A stretch of 64,000 bases of DNA, taken from Rhizobium sp. Root1203. Lineage in GTDB: Bacteria > Pseudomonadota > Alphaproteobacteria > Rhizobiales > Rhizobiaceae. The first letter of the stretch is position 1. Each line of letters opens with the position of its first letter. The notes beneath the pieces were generated by a model. The model saw only the letters and a program-made list of their open reading frames with translations, was not told the origin of the DNA and made no database searches. The position numbers were made by a program, and so were the translations under genes. The stretch lies in contig NZ_LMCW01000006.1 of assembly GCF_001424945.1 (NCBI RefSeq), positions 64,803-128,802 on the forward strand. The letters run 5' to 3'. Shown in pieces: positions 16,054 to 24,726 of this stretch.

Positions 16054-17319
16054 GTGTTCGTATCGTATTTCCCAAAGCCGAAATTCTTCTTCATCTCTGC
16101 CGTGGCATGGGCGCTTCTTGCCGTTTTCGTCTGGTATCTCGGAGGCTCCGGCTTCGGTTCCGTCATCGGCCTGCCGCCGCTCCCAGCGGGCCAGGAAGCT
16201 CCGATCGGCGCCTCGGTCTTCTGGTCGACGCCGTTCCTGTGGTTCTACATCTACTATGCCATCGCGGTTGCGCTGTTTTCCGGTTTCTGGTTCAGCTACA
16301 GCCCGCACCGGTGGCAGATGTGGTCGGTGCTGGGCTCCGCGCTGATCATCTTCAACACCTATTTCTCCGTTCAGGTCAGCGTCGCCATCAACGCCTGGTA
16401 CGGGCCGTTCTACGACCTCATCCAGCAGGCGTTGGCAAAGACCGCGCCGGTGACGGCACCACAACTCTATATGGGGATGCTCGGCTTTGCCGGCATCGCC
16501 TTCATCGCGATCACGGTCGGCGTGCTCAACCTGTTCTTCGTCAGCCACTGGATCTTCCGCTGGCGCACGGCGATGAACGAATATTACATGGCGCACTGGC
16601 CGCAGCTTCGCCATATCGAAGGCGCGTCGCAGCGCGTTCAGGAAGACACGATGCGCTTCTCGTCGACCGTCGAGAGCCTCGGCGTCAGCCTCGTCAGCTC
16701 CGTCATGACGCTGATCGCCTTCCTGCCGGTGCTCTTCAAGATCGGCGCGAACATCACCGAACTGCCGTTGATCGGCGAAGTGCCACATGCGCTCGTCTGG
16801 GCGGCGCTCTTCTGGTCGATCTTCGGCACTGTGTTTCTCGGATTGGTCGGCATCAAGCTGCCCGGTCTGGAGTTCCGCAATCAGCGCGTTGAGGCGTCCT
16901 ACCGCAAGGAACTGGTCTACGGCGAAGACCATGCGGACCGCGCCACGCCCCCGACCGTCGCCGAACTGTTCGCCAATGTGCGCCGGAACTACTTCCGCCT
17001 CTATTTCAATTATATGTACTTCAACGTCGCCCGCATTTTCTACCTGCAGGCCGACAACCTCTTCAGTCTGATCGTCCTCGTGCCTTCCATCGTTGCCGGC
17101 AAGCTGACGCTAGGCCTGCTGACGCAGATCAACAACGTCTTCGACCAGGTGCGCGGTTCATTCCAGTATCTCGTCAATTCGTGGACGACGATCGTCGAGC
17201 TGCTGTCGATCTACAAGCGCCTGCGGACGTTCGAATCGGCGATCGGCGGCGAGCCGCTGCCCGAGATCGACCAGCACTATCTCGAGCGCGAGGCCGGCAT
17301 CGTCCACGCCGACGGTTAG
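16054..17319 (+). CDS. bacA: BacA/SbmA peptide antibiotic transporter
   Basis: 421-aa inner-membrane protein of the SbmA/BacA family, which imports proline-rich and other peptides. Rhizobial BacA is needed for bacteroid survival against host NCR peptides and affects very-long-chain fatty acids in lipid A. The family N-terminus [22 protein letters not shown], the [13 protein letters not shown] segment, [12 protein letters not shown] and the terminal [10 protein letters not shown] are recognisable, with about seven membrane segments. The start is GTG at 16054 with AGGAAAG 10-15 nt upstream. It is probably monocistronic; a palindromic repeat follows immediately. Confidence 0.94.
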   Translation: MFVSYFPKPKFFFISAVAWALLAVFVWYLGGSGFGSVIGLPPLPAGQEAPIGASVFWSTPFLWFYIYYAIAVALFSGFWFSYSPHRWQMWSVLGSALIIFNTYFSVQVSVAINAWYGPFYDLIQQALAKTAPVTAPQLYMGMLGFAGIAFIAITVGVLNLFFVSHWIFRWRTAMNEYYMAHWPQLRHIEGASQRVQEDTMRFSSTVESLGVSLVSSVMTLIAFLPVLFKIGANITELPLIGEVPHALVWAALFWSIFGTVFLGLVGIKLPGLEFRNQRVEASYRKELVYGEDHADRATPPTVAELFANVRRNYFRLYFNYMYFNVARIFYLQADNLFSLIVLVPSIVAGKLTLGLLTQINNVFDQVRGSFQYLVNSWTTIVELLSIYKRLRTFESAIGGEPLPEIDQHYLEREAGIVHADG

Positions 17320-17326
17320 GGGTGTG

Positions 17327-17472
17327 CCCCCTCATCCGGCTGCTGCCACCTTCTCCCCGAGGGAGAAGGGATATGCCGCGAGCGCCGAAGTCATTGTTGA
17401 GATAAGCTGCGTGGGTGCCGCTATTCCCTTCTCCCCAGCGGGGAGAAGGTGCCCAGAGGGCGGATGAGGGGC
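17327..17472. repeat. Two inverted copies of the CTTCTCCCC palindromic module
   Basis: CTTCTCCCCGAGGGAGAAGG near 17350-17369 and CTTCTCCCCAGCGGGGAGAAGG near 17429-17449 are each palindromic. Their flanks (CCCCCTCATCCGGCTGCTGCC on the left, GTGCCCAGAGGGCGGATGAGGGGC on the right) are inverted relative to each other. The same module with the same flank occurs at 1747-1793. The pair lies between convergent bacA and the deacetylase gene, where it could act as a bidirectional terminator. Confidence 0.75.
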
Positions 17473-17500
17473 TGCTTGCGCAAAGCTCCAAGGAGTCGGC

Positions 17501-18502
17501 CTACAGCCCCGATGCCGAGGCCTGTTGCAGCTTGCCGCGTGCCTCGATCATCGGGATCGCTTCGGAATAGCTGACGCAGGCGACGTCCCGGCGGTGGCAC
17601 ACGTCGCTCACCAGCCTGTCGAGCGCCCGCCAATAGGCGCCGCCATTCATCTCGACGAAATGGAAGCCGAGCTGCAGCGGAATGCGGTCGCCCGCATACT
17701 GCTTGTCGAACGCCTCCTTGAAGGCAGCGTAGGCGCGGTCTTCGAATTCCTTCGTGTCGGCCTTGTCTTCTTCGCCCTTGGAGTGGCGGACGAACAGATT
17801 GTAGTCCATGCCGATCACAGGCTTTTCGCGCGGTCCTTCCGGGATCAGAGGCAGACCGAAGCGGATGATGCCGTTTTCTTCGACGGGCATGGCGGGACCC
17901 TTGGTCACCAGGCTCGCATCATAGCTGAAGCCCGCCTTCTTCTCCGCCGAGATCATGTCGGCGCCTGCCGTGGCCGAGAGGTAGGGAGCGCGAAAGCCGT
18001 GGATGCCGTGGTCGACCAGCTCCTGCCAGCCTTTCGGCTCATCGAGATCGACGCCCTTCCAGGCGTTCTTCAGCGTCGTGCGGAAAGTCGCGTACTCCGC
18101 GGACCAGTCGGCCTCGCTCCACTGCCGGCCGTCGAAATGACCGCAGGCATGGCTGGAGATGTCGTGGCCTTCGAGATGGGCATGCCAGATGTTGCCCAGG
18201 CGTTCGCGGATTTCGTCGTCGTTCTGGGCAAAGCCGACATTCGACTTTCCCAGTTTCTGGTGCGGTGCCTGGTATGCCTTCTTGGCTTGCTGGTTCATCA
18301 GGAAGGTGCAGGAGAGAAAATAGGTGAAGTGTGCGCCGTTCTTCGCCGCCATCTCGCGGCTCTTTTGCCACAATGTGTTGTCGTGCGCCCCGTCGAACGA
18401 AATGATGACCAACTGCCTGGGTTGGTCGGTAGCACCCGCGATGGCGGGGGTCAGCAGGGAAACGGCAAGGGAGGCTTGGAAAAGGGAACGAAACATGGGC
18501 AC
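17501..18502 (-). CDS. Secreted polysaccharide deacetylase-like protein
   Basis: 333-aa exported protein with a Sec signal (MPMFRSLFQASLAVSLLTPAIAGA). The mature part has a NodB-like arrangement: ISFDGAHDN (in place of TFDDGP), SSHACGHFDG providing the two metal histidines, and GFRAPYLSA as the substrate-groove motif. This fits carbohydrate esterase family 4, so deacetylation of an envelope polysaccharide or peptidoglycan sugar in the periplasm is inferred. The usual second Asp of the first motif is changed, so activity is not certain. An alternative ATG lies two codons downstream. It is convergent with bacA and divergent from nnrU. Confidence 0.78.
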   Translation of the reverse strand: MPMFRSLFQASLAVSLLTPAIAGATDQPRQLVIISFDGAHDNTLWQKSREMAAKNGAHFTYFLSCTFLMNQQAKKAYQAPHQKLGKSNVGFAQNDDEIRERLGNIWHAHLEGHDISSHACGHFDGRQWSEADWSAEYATFRTTLKNAWKGVDLDEPKGWQELVDHGIHGFRAPYLSATAGADMISAEKKAGFSYDASLVTKGPAMPVEENGIIRFGLPLIPEGPREKPVIGMDYNLFVRHSKGEEDKADTKEFEDRAYAAFKEAFDKQYAGDRIPLQLGFHFVEMNGGAYWRALDRLVSDVCHRRDVACVSYSEAIPMIEARGKLQQASASGL

Positions 18503-18613
18503 CGCGACAATTTGTTTGCGGCTTTCCTGTTACAGAATTGCGGCGAAGCTGCGGTGGCGCTGGCGTTTTTTGCCGGCCACCGTTAAGTCAGGTGACGCAC
18601 AGGAGGCGCATCC

Positions 18614-19198
18614 ATGACATTGCTTATCGCAGGCATCGTACTTTTCCTCGGGCTTCATCTCGTGCGGGTCGTCGCACCCGGCTTTCGCCAGTCCATGATC
18701 GCAAGCATTGGGGAGCGCGGCTGGAAGATCGCTTATTCGGTCGCCAGCATCCTCACGCTGGTGCTGCTGATCTATGGCTTCGGCCAGGCGCGTCAGGTCA
18801 CGGGGATGCTCTACAATCCTCCCGTCTGGATGGCGCACATCACGATAACGCTGATGCTGATCGCGGTCATCTGTCTGGTCGCCTCGCTGTTGCCGGCGGG
18901 GCATATCGCGGTCAAGACCAAGCATCCGATGGTGCTGTCGGTGAAGATCTGGGCGCTTTCGCATCTGCTCGCCAATGGCGAGACATCCTCGGTGCTGCTG
19001 TTCGGGGCCTTCCTGGCTTGGGGCGTCATCCTGCGGATTTCGCTGAAACGGCGCCAGCGGGCAGGGGAAATCACCTTGCGGCCCTTCGTCTCGGCCAAAT
19101 ACGATCTCTACGCGGTTGTCATCGGCGTGGTCGCCTGGGCGCTGATCACCTTCAAGCTGCACGAGGTTTTGATCGGCGTTTCCCCGCTCGCCATGTAA
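18614..19198 (+). CDS. NnrU family membrane protein
   Basis: 194-aa integral membrane protein with five to six hydrophobic segments. The family pattern FLGLHLVRVVAPGFRQ at the N-terminus, WKIAYSVASI, the HPMVLSVKIWALSHLLANGE segment and the C-terminal heme/isoprenoid-type FKLHEVLIGVSPL all fit NnrU. NnrU proteins were first noted in denitrification clusters and relate to carotene isomerases, but here no denitrification gene is adjacent. AGGAGG lies 8 nt upstream of the ATG. The specific role is unknown. Confidence 0.88.
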   Translation: MTLLIAGIVLFLGLHLVRVVAPGFRQSMIASIGERGWKIAYSVASILTLVLLIYGFGQARQVTGMLYNPPVWMAHITITLMLIAVICLVASLLPAGHIAVKTKHPMVLSVKIWALSHLLANGETSSVLLFGAFLAWGVILRISLKRRQRAGEITLRPFVSAKYDLYAVVIGVVAWALITFKLHEVLIGVSPLAM

Positions 19199-19302
19199 CG
19201 ATTCTTTCACATCCCCCTTACAACTGCCGAAAAATGGGGTAGAAGGCCCGACAATGTGCGTGCAACCCGCATGACTAGGCATATCCGCGGCCGGAGACGA
19301 GA

Positions 19303-19986
19303 ATGGCATTCAACGACGACAGCTTCATTCGTGAAGTCAATGAGGAACTGCGTTCCGACCAGATGAAGGGCGCGTGGCGCCGGTTCGGACGCTACCTGAT
19401 TACGATCGCCGTTCTGATCGTGCTCGGCACCGTCGGCTACAAGGTCTACGAATACTGGGACGACAACCAGTCGTCAGGCACCGGCGACCAGTTCATCGCC
19501 GCGCTGAAGCTTGCCGACGCAAACAAGAACGACGAGGCGATCGCTGCGCTCGACAAGCTGGAAAAGCAAGGCCATGGCGCCTATCCGATCCTTGCCCGCC
19601 TGCGCGCTGCCACCGTGCTATCGCAGAAGGGCGATACTGCGGGTGCCGTTGCTGCCCTCGATGTGATCGGCAAGGATGCTGCCGCACCGCAGGCCATTCG
19701 CGATGCCGCCAAGATGCGGGCCGGCTGGCTGCTGATCGAGACCGGGACCTACGAGCAGGTCTCGGCTCACGTCGAGGAAATGGCCGTCCCGACCAATGCA
19801 TTCCGCCACTCCGCTCGCGAAGCGCTCGGCCTTGCCGCCTACAAGGCCGGCAACATGACCCAGGCGCGCCAGTGGTTCCAGGCGATCGCCGACGATGCGC
19901 AAAGCCCGCGCAATGTTGCCAATCGCGCCCAGATGATGCTTGATAATATTACCGCATCCGGCAAGGCGCCCGCCGCACAGGGCTGA
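19303..19986 (+). CDS. YfgM-like TPR membrane protein
   Basis: 227-aa protein with a cytoplasmic N-terminus, one membrane helix (about residues 27-47) and a periplasmic tetratricopeptide region (TPR_21 type). The opening DDSFIREVNEELRSDQMKGAWRRFGRYL and the repeats LDKLEKQGHGAYPILARLRAA and KAGNMTQARQWFQAIADD are typical. YfgM in enterobacteria associates with the SecYEG translocon and periplasmic chaperones. It lies 15 bp upstream of der on the same strand, in the same order as in many proteobacteria (yfgM-bamB-der), but here bamB is not between them. Confidence 0.87.
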   Translation: MAFNDDSFIREVNEELRSDQMKGAWRRFGRYLITIAVLIVLGTVGYKVYEYWDDNQSSGTGDQFIAALKLADANKNDEAIAALDKLEKQGHGAYPILARLRAATVLSQKGDTAGAVAALDVIGKDAAAPQAIRDAAKMRAGWLLIETGTYEQVSAHVEEMAVPTNAFRHSAREALGLAAYKAGNMTQARQWFQAIADDAQSPRNVANRAQMMLDNITASGKAPAAQG

Positions 19987-20001
19987 GATTAGGGAATTTC
20001 A

Positions 20002-21423
20002 ATGAGCTTTACGGTTGCGATCGTTGGTCGCCCGAATGTCGGCAAGTCGACCCTTTTCAATCGTCTGGTTGGAAAGAAGCTGGCCCTTGTCGACGACACG
20101 CCCGGCGTCACCCGCGACCGCCGCCCCGGCGATGCGCGGCTCATGGGGCTGAATTTCACGATCATCGATACCGCCGGTCTCGAAGAGGCACATGAGGAAA
20201 GCCTGCTGGGCCGTATGCGGGCCCAGACGGAAGCGGCGATCGACGAGGCGGACCTGTCGCTGTTCGTCGTCGATGCCAAATTCGGCCTGACTCCCGTGGA
20301 CAAGGATCTGGCGGAGATGCTTCGGCGTCGCGGCAAGCCCGTCGTGCTCGTTGCCAACAAGGCGGAAGCCAAGGGTTCCGACGGCGGCTTTTACGATGCC
20401 TACACGCTCGGCCTCGGCGAACCGACGCCGATCTCGGCCGAACACGGGCAGGGGATGCTCGATCTGCGCGACGCCATCGTCGCGGCGATCGGCGAGGACC
20501 GCGCCTATCCGAAGGAAAAGGAAGACGTCGCCGTTACCAACGTCGACATTCCGCAGGATCTGGAAGAAGACGAGGATTTCGAGCCTGCCTATGACGACAC
20601 AAAGCCGCTGCGCGTGGCGATCATCGGTCGCCCCAATGCCGGCAAGTCGACGCTCATCAACCGCTTCCTCGGCGAAGATCGTCTGTTGACTGGTCCGGAA
20701 GCCGGTATCACCCGCGACAGTATCTCGGTTGAATGGGACTGGCGCGGCCGTACCATCAAGATGTTCGATACCGCAGGCATGCGCCGCAAGGCGCGCGTGA
20801 CGGAAAAGCTTGAAAAGCTGTCCGTCGCAGATGCCCTGCGCTCCATCCGCTTTGCCGAAACCGTGGTCATCGTGTTCGATTCGACCATTCCGTTCGAGAA
20901 GCAGGACCTGCAATTGGTGGATCTGGTCATCCGCGAAGGTCGCGCGGCCGTTCTCGCCTTCAACAAGTGGGACATGATCGAAGACCAGCAGGCGGTGCTT
21001 GCCGACCTGCGCGAAAAGACCGAGCGGTTGCTGCCGCAGGCACGCGGAATCCGAGCGGTGCCGATCTCCGGCCAAACCGGCCGCGGCCTCGACAAGCTGA
21101 TGCAGGCGATCATCGATACGGACATGGTCTGGAACAAGCGCATCTCGACAGCCAAGCTCAATCGCTGGCTCGAGCAGCAGCAGGTGCAGCATCCACCACC
21201 GGCCGTTTCCGGGCGCCGTCTCAAGCTCAAGTACATGACGCAGGTCAAGGCTCGCCCACCGGCGTTCATGATCTCCTGCACGCGCTCCGACGCGCTGCCG
21301 GAATCCTACACGCGTTACCTGATCAACAGCCTGCGCGTGGATTTCGACATGCCAAGCGTGCCAATTCGGATCCACTACCGCTCCCCGGAAAATCCGTACG
21401 AGTCAAAGAAGCGGCGGACGTAG
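20002..21423 (+). CDS. der: Ribosome biogenesis GTPase Der
   Basis: 473-aa double GTPase acting in late assembly of the 50S ribosomal subunit. Domain 1 has GRPNVGKST (residues 9-17), DTAGLEE and NKAE; domain 2 has GRPNAGKST near residue 211, DTAGMRR and NKWD, followed by the KH-like C-terminal domain with [23 protein letters not shown] in place of NKxD in the first G4 motif is a mild variation. The gene follows the YfgM-like gene by 15 bp, and a 10-bp perfect hairpin follows the stop. Confidence 0.96.
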   Translation: MSFTVAIVGRPNVGKSTLFNRLVGKKLALVDDTPGVTRDRRPGDARLMGLNFTIIDTAGLEEAHEESLLGRMRAQTEAAIDEADLSLFVVDAKFGLTPVDKDLAEMLRRRGKPVVLVANKAEAKGSDGGFYDAYTLGLGEPTPISAEHGQGMLDLRDAIVAAIGEDRAYPKEKEDVAVTNVDIPQDLEEDEDFEPAYDDTKPLRVAIIGRPNAGKSTLINRFLGEDRLLTGPEAGITRDSISVEWDWRGRTIKMFDTAGMRRKARVTEKLEKLSVADALRSIRFAETVVIVFDSTIPFEKQDLQLVDLVIREGRAAVLAFNKWDMIEDQQAVLADLREKTERLLPQARGIRAVPISGQTGRGLDKLMQAIIDTDMVWNKRISTAKLNRWLEQQQVQHPPPAVSGRRLKLKYMTQVKARPPAFMISCTRSDALPESYTRYLINSLRVDFDMPSVPIRIHYRSPENPYESKKRRT

Positions 21424-21440
21424 GCCTGCGATAGAGACTG

Positions 21441-21465
21441 GTTCGGCCGCGTCTTGCGGCCGAAC
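21441..21465 (+). terminator. Hairpin downstream of der
   Basis: GTTCGGCCGC-GTCTT-GCGGCCGAAC is a perfect 10-bp stem, 18 bp after the der stop. No strong T-run follows (ATTCG), so it may be a weak or factor-assisted terminator between der and the convergent small gene. Confidence 0.45.
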
Positions 21466-21526
21466 ATTCGCCGTCGCCCCGGGCGAGGGGATTTTGCTCC
21501 CCGTCCACCTTGATGCCAAGGGGGCT

Positions 21527-21760
21527 TTAGCTGCCAAAATAATAGATCGGTTCGCGGGTCAATTCACCGCTGCCAAGGTGGCCGTAGACGTCATTTCCGA
21601 GAATCCAGAACGAAATTTTTTGGGTGTTCAAGCAGAAAATATAGTCACCGGACACCCAGTGCTCGGCTTTATTGCCCGCGATTGGGTATAGATGGTCGCC
21701 GGCCTGATACATGATGGCCTTATGCGATTTGGCGTCGAATAGATAACGTTCTCCGGACAT
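21527..21760 (-). CDS. Small beta-rich protein, possible 4-fold beta-flower type
   Basis: 77-aa protein (MSGERYLFDAKSHKAIMYQA...). GGAAGG lies 4-9 nt upstream of the ATG, which supports it as a real gene. The sequence is built of short repeats of a tyrosine/glycine-bounded strand: YLFDAKSHKAIMYQ, HLYPIAGNKAEHWV, YIFCLNTQKISFWI and VYGHLGSGELTREPIYYF. This resembles the 4-fold beta-flower fold, though I cannot verify it. Base composition is clearly more AT-rich than in der and the MFS gene around it, suggesting acquisition by transfer. Function is unknown. Confidence 0.6.
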   Translation of the reverse strand: MSGERYLFDAKSHKAIMYQAGDHLYPIAGNKAEHWVSGDYIFCLNTQKISFWILGNDVYGHLGSGELTREPIYYFGS

Positions 21761-21807
21761 GTACCTTCCGATTCTATTGTTGCTACAATCTCACGACATC
21801 CCTGACT

Positions 21808-21833
21808 TGTCTAATATTACTGTCTTAGACAGT
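21808..21833. promoter_or_regulatory. Overlapping inverted repeats upstream of the MFS gene, candidate operator
   Basis: TGTCTAA (21808-21814) and TTAGACA (21825-21831) form an inverted repeat, and ACTGTC-TTA-GACAGT (21819-21833) a second, perfect one overlapping it. GntR-type regulators often use such GTC...GAC dyads. The site lies in the AT-rich gap between the small gene and the MFS gene, so either could be the target. Confidence 0.4.
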
Positions 21834-22019
21834 GGATTTGTTTCGGCGAGGTGCGACCAGAAAGTACGGGGTCCTTGCAACCTCAAAGTTCCGAAGTAGA
21901 AAATTGTCCGGGGATGTCGAATATGCGGACGATCAAACGTCTTATGGTCGTAGGGCCGGGGACGGCAGGTCCAGTGCCCGCGAGTGGATCTGACAACATC
22001 GACACGGAGGTTGCGAGCT

Positions 22020-23234
22020 ATGAGTAATTCCTATCGCTGGGTTATCGTCGGCGCGGGTGCGTTGATGACCTGCGTTGCGCTTGGTGCGATGTTTTCGTTG
22101 GCCATCTTCCAAGGGCCGATCGCAACGGATACCGGCTGGTCACATGTCGGTATTGCGAGCGCGATGACGCTCAACTTCATCGTCATGGGGATCGGCGGGT
22201 TCATGTGGGGCGCGGCAAGCGACCGTTTCGGTCCCCGCGTCGTCGTGCTGATCGGATCGGCGCTGCTCGGCCTCGCGCTGGTGCTGGCGAGCCGGGCGGG
22301 GACACTCCTGCAATTTCAGCTGACCTACGGCATTCTGGTAGGCCTTGCCGCCAGCACGTTCTTCGCTCCGATGATTGCTGCCACGACGGCATGGTTCGAC
22401 ACCAACCGCAGCCTTGCGGTCTCCTTGGTTTCCGCCGGCATGGGCGTTGCACCGATGACCATCTCGCCAATCGCCCGCTGGCTGATTTCCGCTTACGACT
22501 GGCGCACGGCGATGCTCATCATCGGCGTTTCGGCCTGGGCTCTTCTGGTGCCGGCAGCTCTGCTCGTACGCAAGCCGGCGGTCGTCCACGATGAGGGCGA
22601 GCCCGGCATCGCGATCGAGAACGGTCGGCCCGCGTTGGCGCAAGTGTTCCGTTCGCCGCAGTTCATCGTCCTTGGGCTGACCTTCTTCGCCTGCTGTGCC
22701 GCCCATTCCGGACCGATCTTCCACATGGTGAGCTATGCCACGATCTGCGGCGTTGCGCCGATGGCGGCGGTCAGCATCTATAGCGTCGAGGGACTGGCGG
22801 GGCTTGGCGGCCGGCTGCTCTACGGTGGGCTGGCCGACAGGATCGGCGTGAAACCAGTGATCGTCGCCGGCTTGCTGGTGCAGGCCGTCGCGCTGGCTGC
22901 CTATCTCTTCGTCAGCCAGCTGGGCGAATTCTACCTGCTGGCCGTCATCTTCGGCAGCGCTTACGGCGGCGTCATGCCGCTCTATGCGGTTCTGGCGCGC
23001 GAGTATTTCGGACCGCGCATCATCGGTACGGTGTTCGGTGCTGCGACGATGCTCTCCAGCCTGGGCATGGCATTCGGTCCCCTGATGGGCGGCTGGATAT
23101 TCGATACCCTCGCCAACTATTCGTGGCTGTTCATCGGTTCTGCAATGGTCGGTCTTGGCGCCGCAGCGGTTGCACTCGCATTTCCCGCCCTGCCGAGCGA
23201 GAGAGGCAGGCAGGCGGTCGTGGCGCAGGGCTGA
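22020..23234 (+). CDS. MFS transporter
   Basis: 404-aa 12-helix major facilitator carrier resembling the oxalate/formate antiporter and monocarboxylate group. The start MSNSYRWVIVGAGALMTCVALGAMFSLAIFQGPIATDTGWS, the loop motif FMWGAASDRFGPRVVVLIG between helices 2 and 3, and GGRLLYGGLADRIGVKPVIVAG between 8 and 9 support the family. ACGGAGG lies 9 nt before the ATG at 22020, so the longer frame from 21984 is rejected. Substrate is unknown. It stands alone after an AT-rich leader with possible operator repeats. Confidence 0.88.
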   Translation: MSNSYRWVIVGAGALMTCVALGAMFSLAIFQGPIATDTGWSHVGIASAMTLNFIVMGIGGFMWGAASDRFGPRVVVLIGSALLGLALVLASRAGTLLQFQLTYGILVGLAASTFFAPMIAATTAWFDTNRSLAVSLVSAGMGVAPMTISPIARWLISAYDWRTAMLIIGVSAWALLVPAALLVRKPAVVHDEGEPGIAIENGRPALAQVFRSPQFIVLGLTFFACCAAHSGPIFHMVSYATICGVAPMAAVSIYSVEGLAGLGGRLLYGGLADRIGVKPVIVAGLLVQAVALAAYLFVSQLGEFYLLAVIFGSAYGGVMPLYAVLAREYFGPRIIGTVFGAATMLSSLGMAFGPLMGGWIFDTLANYSWLFIGSAMVGLGAAAVALAFPALPSERGRQAVVAQG

Positions 23235-23267
23235 TAGAGATTCCCCGCTGAGCCTTCTTCTCTATCG

Positions 23268-23392
23268 CCGCGTCCTTATGCTCGTCACAGGTATCCCCGC
23301 GTGTTCAAGTCGCTGAACGCACCAGACTCCTCTCACGACGCAGACGCGTCGTGGCTGGATTCCCGCCAAAAGGGCGAGAATGAGGGAGAGAT
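23268..23392. repeat. Rhizobial mosaic repeat related to the 1570-1710 element
   Basis: TATGCTCGTCACAGGTATCC (23278-23297) and GTCGTGGCTGGATTCCCGCC (near 23348-23367) match, in inverted arrangement, the TGTGCTTGTCACAGGAATCC and GCTGGATTCC parts of the element at 1570-1710. It lies between the convergent MFS and glycosyltransferase genes. Confidence 0.6.
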
Positions 23393-23413
23393 TGGAAGGC
23401 GACATGCTGCGTA

Positions 23414-24601
23414 TTAAACCGTCGATGCAGCATCCCTGTCGGCGGGCCTTCTGGTTCTGGGAAGCGAGTTGGCGGCGAACTGCCATGCTTTCTTCCATTT
23501 TGGCGTGATGACACCATTGGCGGCGCGGATATTGTTGATGAACTGTTGGGTTGCCGCCTCCCAGGAATACTGCATTGCAAGTGCTCGCGCTTGTTCGCGC
23601 GAGCAGGATAGCGCGGCAAGGCAGGCAGATCGAAGGTCATCGTCGAGTGCGCCGACGTCGCTGTCTTCGCCGATAATGTCGAGCGGTCCGGTGACGGGGT
23701 AGGCGGCAACCGGAACGCCGGACGCCAACGCTTCGAGGATCGTATTGCCGAAGGTGTCGGTCAGCGACGGGAAGACGAAGACGTCGGCCTGGGCATAGAT
23801 GCGCGCCAGCTCCTCCCCGAATTTCAGACCCGTGAAGAGCACGCCGGGATAGCGTTTCTCGAGCTCGGCGCGGGCAGGGCCGTCGCCGACAACGACCTTC
23901 GATCCTGGAAGGTCGAGATCGAGAAAGGCAGGCAGGTTCTTCTCCAGCGCAACGCGGCCGACCGTCATGAAGATCGGGCGCTGCAGGCCGAACGGCTTTT
24001 CCTCCAATGCCTCCGGGTGAAACTGGTTGGCGTCAATGCCGCGGCTCCACGGCACCAGGTTGCGAATGCCTTTTTCGGAGAGTTCAAGCGCGAGGCTCGG
24101 CGTTGCGACCATGCAGGCAGCGCCTGCATTGTGGAACCATCGCACGAAGGCATAGAGCCAGCTCTTCGGAATCGGCAGGCGAGCGGCGACATACTCCGGG
24201 AAACGCGTGTGGTAGCTGGTGGAAAAAGGCATCCGATTCTTGAGGCACCAGCGCCGCGCCGTCAGCCCCAGCGGCCCTTCCGTGGCGATGTGCACATAGG
24301 ACGGCTTGTGCTTGCGTATCTCTCTTGCGATCCTGCGGTAGCTGGCGATCGAGAGGCGGATTTCCGGATAGGTCGGGCAGGCGACGCTTCTGAAGCCTTG
24401 CGGTGTCACCATCGCAACCTCGATCGCCATCTTCGCCAGCTCACGGTTGGTATTCTCGATCGAGCGAACGACGCCGTTGACCTGAGGGTGCCAGGCATCG
24501 CTGACGATGACCAGTCGCTCCGGTTTGTCCAATGGCAATACGCCGGCATCTACGCCGTGAGGGATGTTCGACAGACGTTGCAGCATGACCCCGACCTTCA
24601 T
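23414..24601 (-). CDS. GT4 family glycosyltransferase
   Basis: 395-aa retaining glycosyltransferase of the GT-B fold. It shows the N-terminal acceptor domain motif VSDAWHPQVNGVVRSIENTN, the linker TVGRVALEKNLPAFLDLDLPGSKVVVGDGP and the nucleotide-sugar site FVFPSLTDTFGNTILEALASGVPVAAYPVTGP (E-x7-E pattern). The N-terminal signature resembles alpha-glucosyl/mannosyl-diacylglycerol and phosphatidylinositol mannosyl transferases, so transfer of a sugar to a membrane lipid is plausible but not shown. The start at 24601 lacks a clear ribosome site; an in-frame ATG at 24586 is possible. It is a single gene on the minus strand. Confidence 0.85.
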   Translation of the reverse strand: MKVGVMLQRLSNIPHGVDAGVLPLDKPERLVIVSDAWHPQVNGVVRSIENTNRELAKMAIEVAMVTPQGFRSVACPTYPEIRLSIASYRRIAREIRKHKPSYVHIATEGPLGLTARRWCLKNRMPFSTSYHTRFPEYVAARLPIPKSWLYAFVRWFHNAGAACMVATPSLALELSEKGIRNLVPWSRGIDANQFHPEALEEKPFGLQRPIFMTVGRVALEKNLPAFLDLDLPGSKVVVGDGPARAELEKRYPGVLFTGLKFGEELARIYAQADVFVFPSLTDTFGNTILEALASGVPVAAYPVTGPLDIIGEDSDVGALDDDLRSACLAALSCSREQARALAMQYSWEAATQQFINNIRAANGVITPKWKKAWQFAANSLPRTRRPADRDAASTV

Positions 24602-24726
24602 CCGCGCCGATTACCGGATGACGGCGCATAGCCCCGGGCGGGCTCGATGATCGATTCCCGCGACCTTATTTTGAAGGGCGTCGATGATGGAAATATTACA
24701 GTTCTGCCAAGCGCGCGGTCAGCCGC

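Noticed and set aside
15334..16932. 532-codon frame on the minus strand
   Set aside because: Antisense to the YbfB-type MFS gene and bacA; composition is that of a shadow frame.
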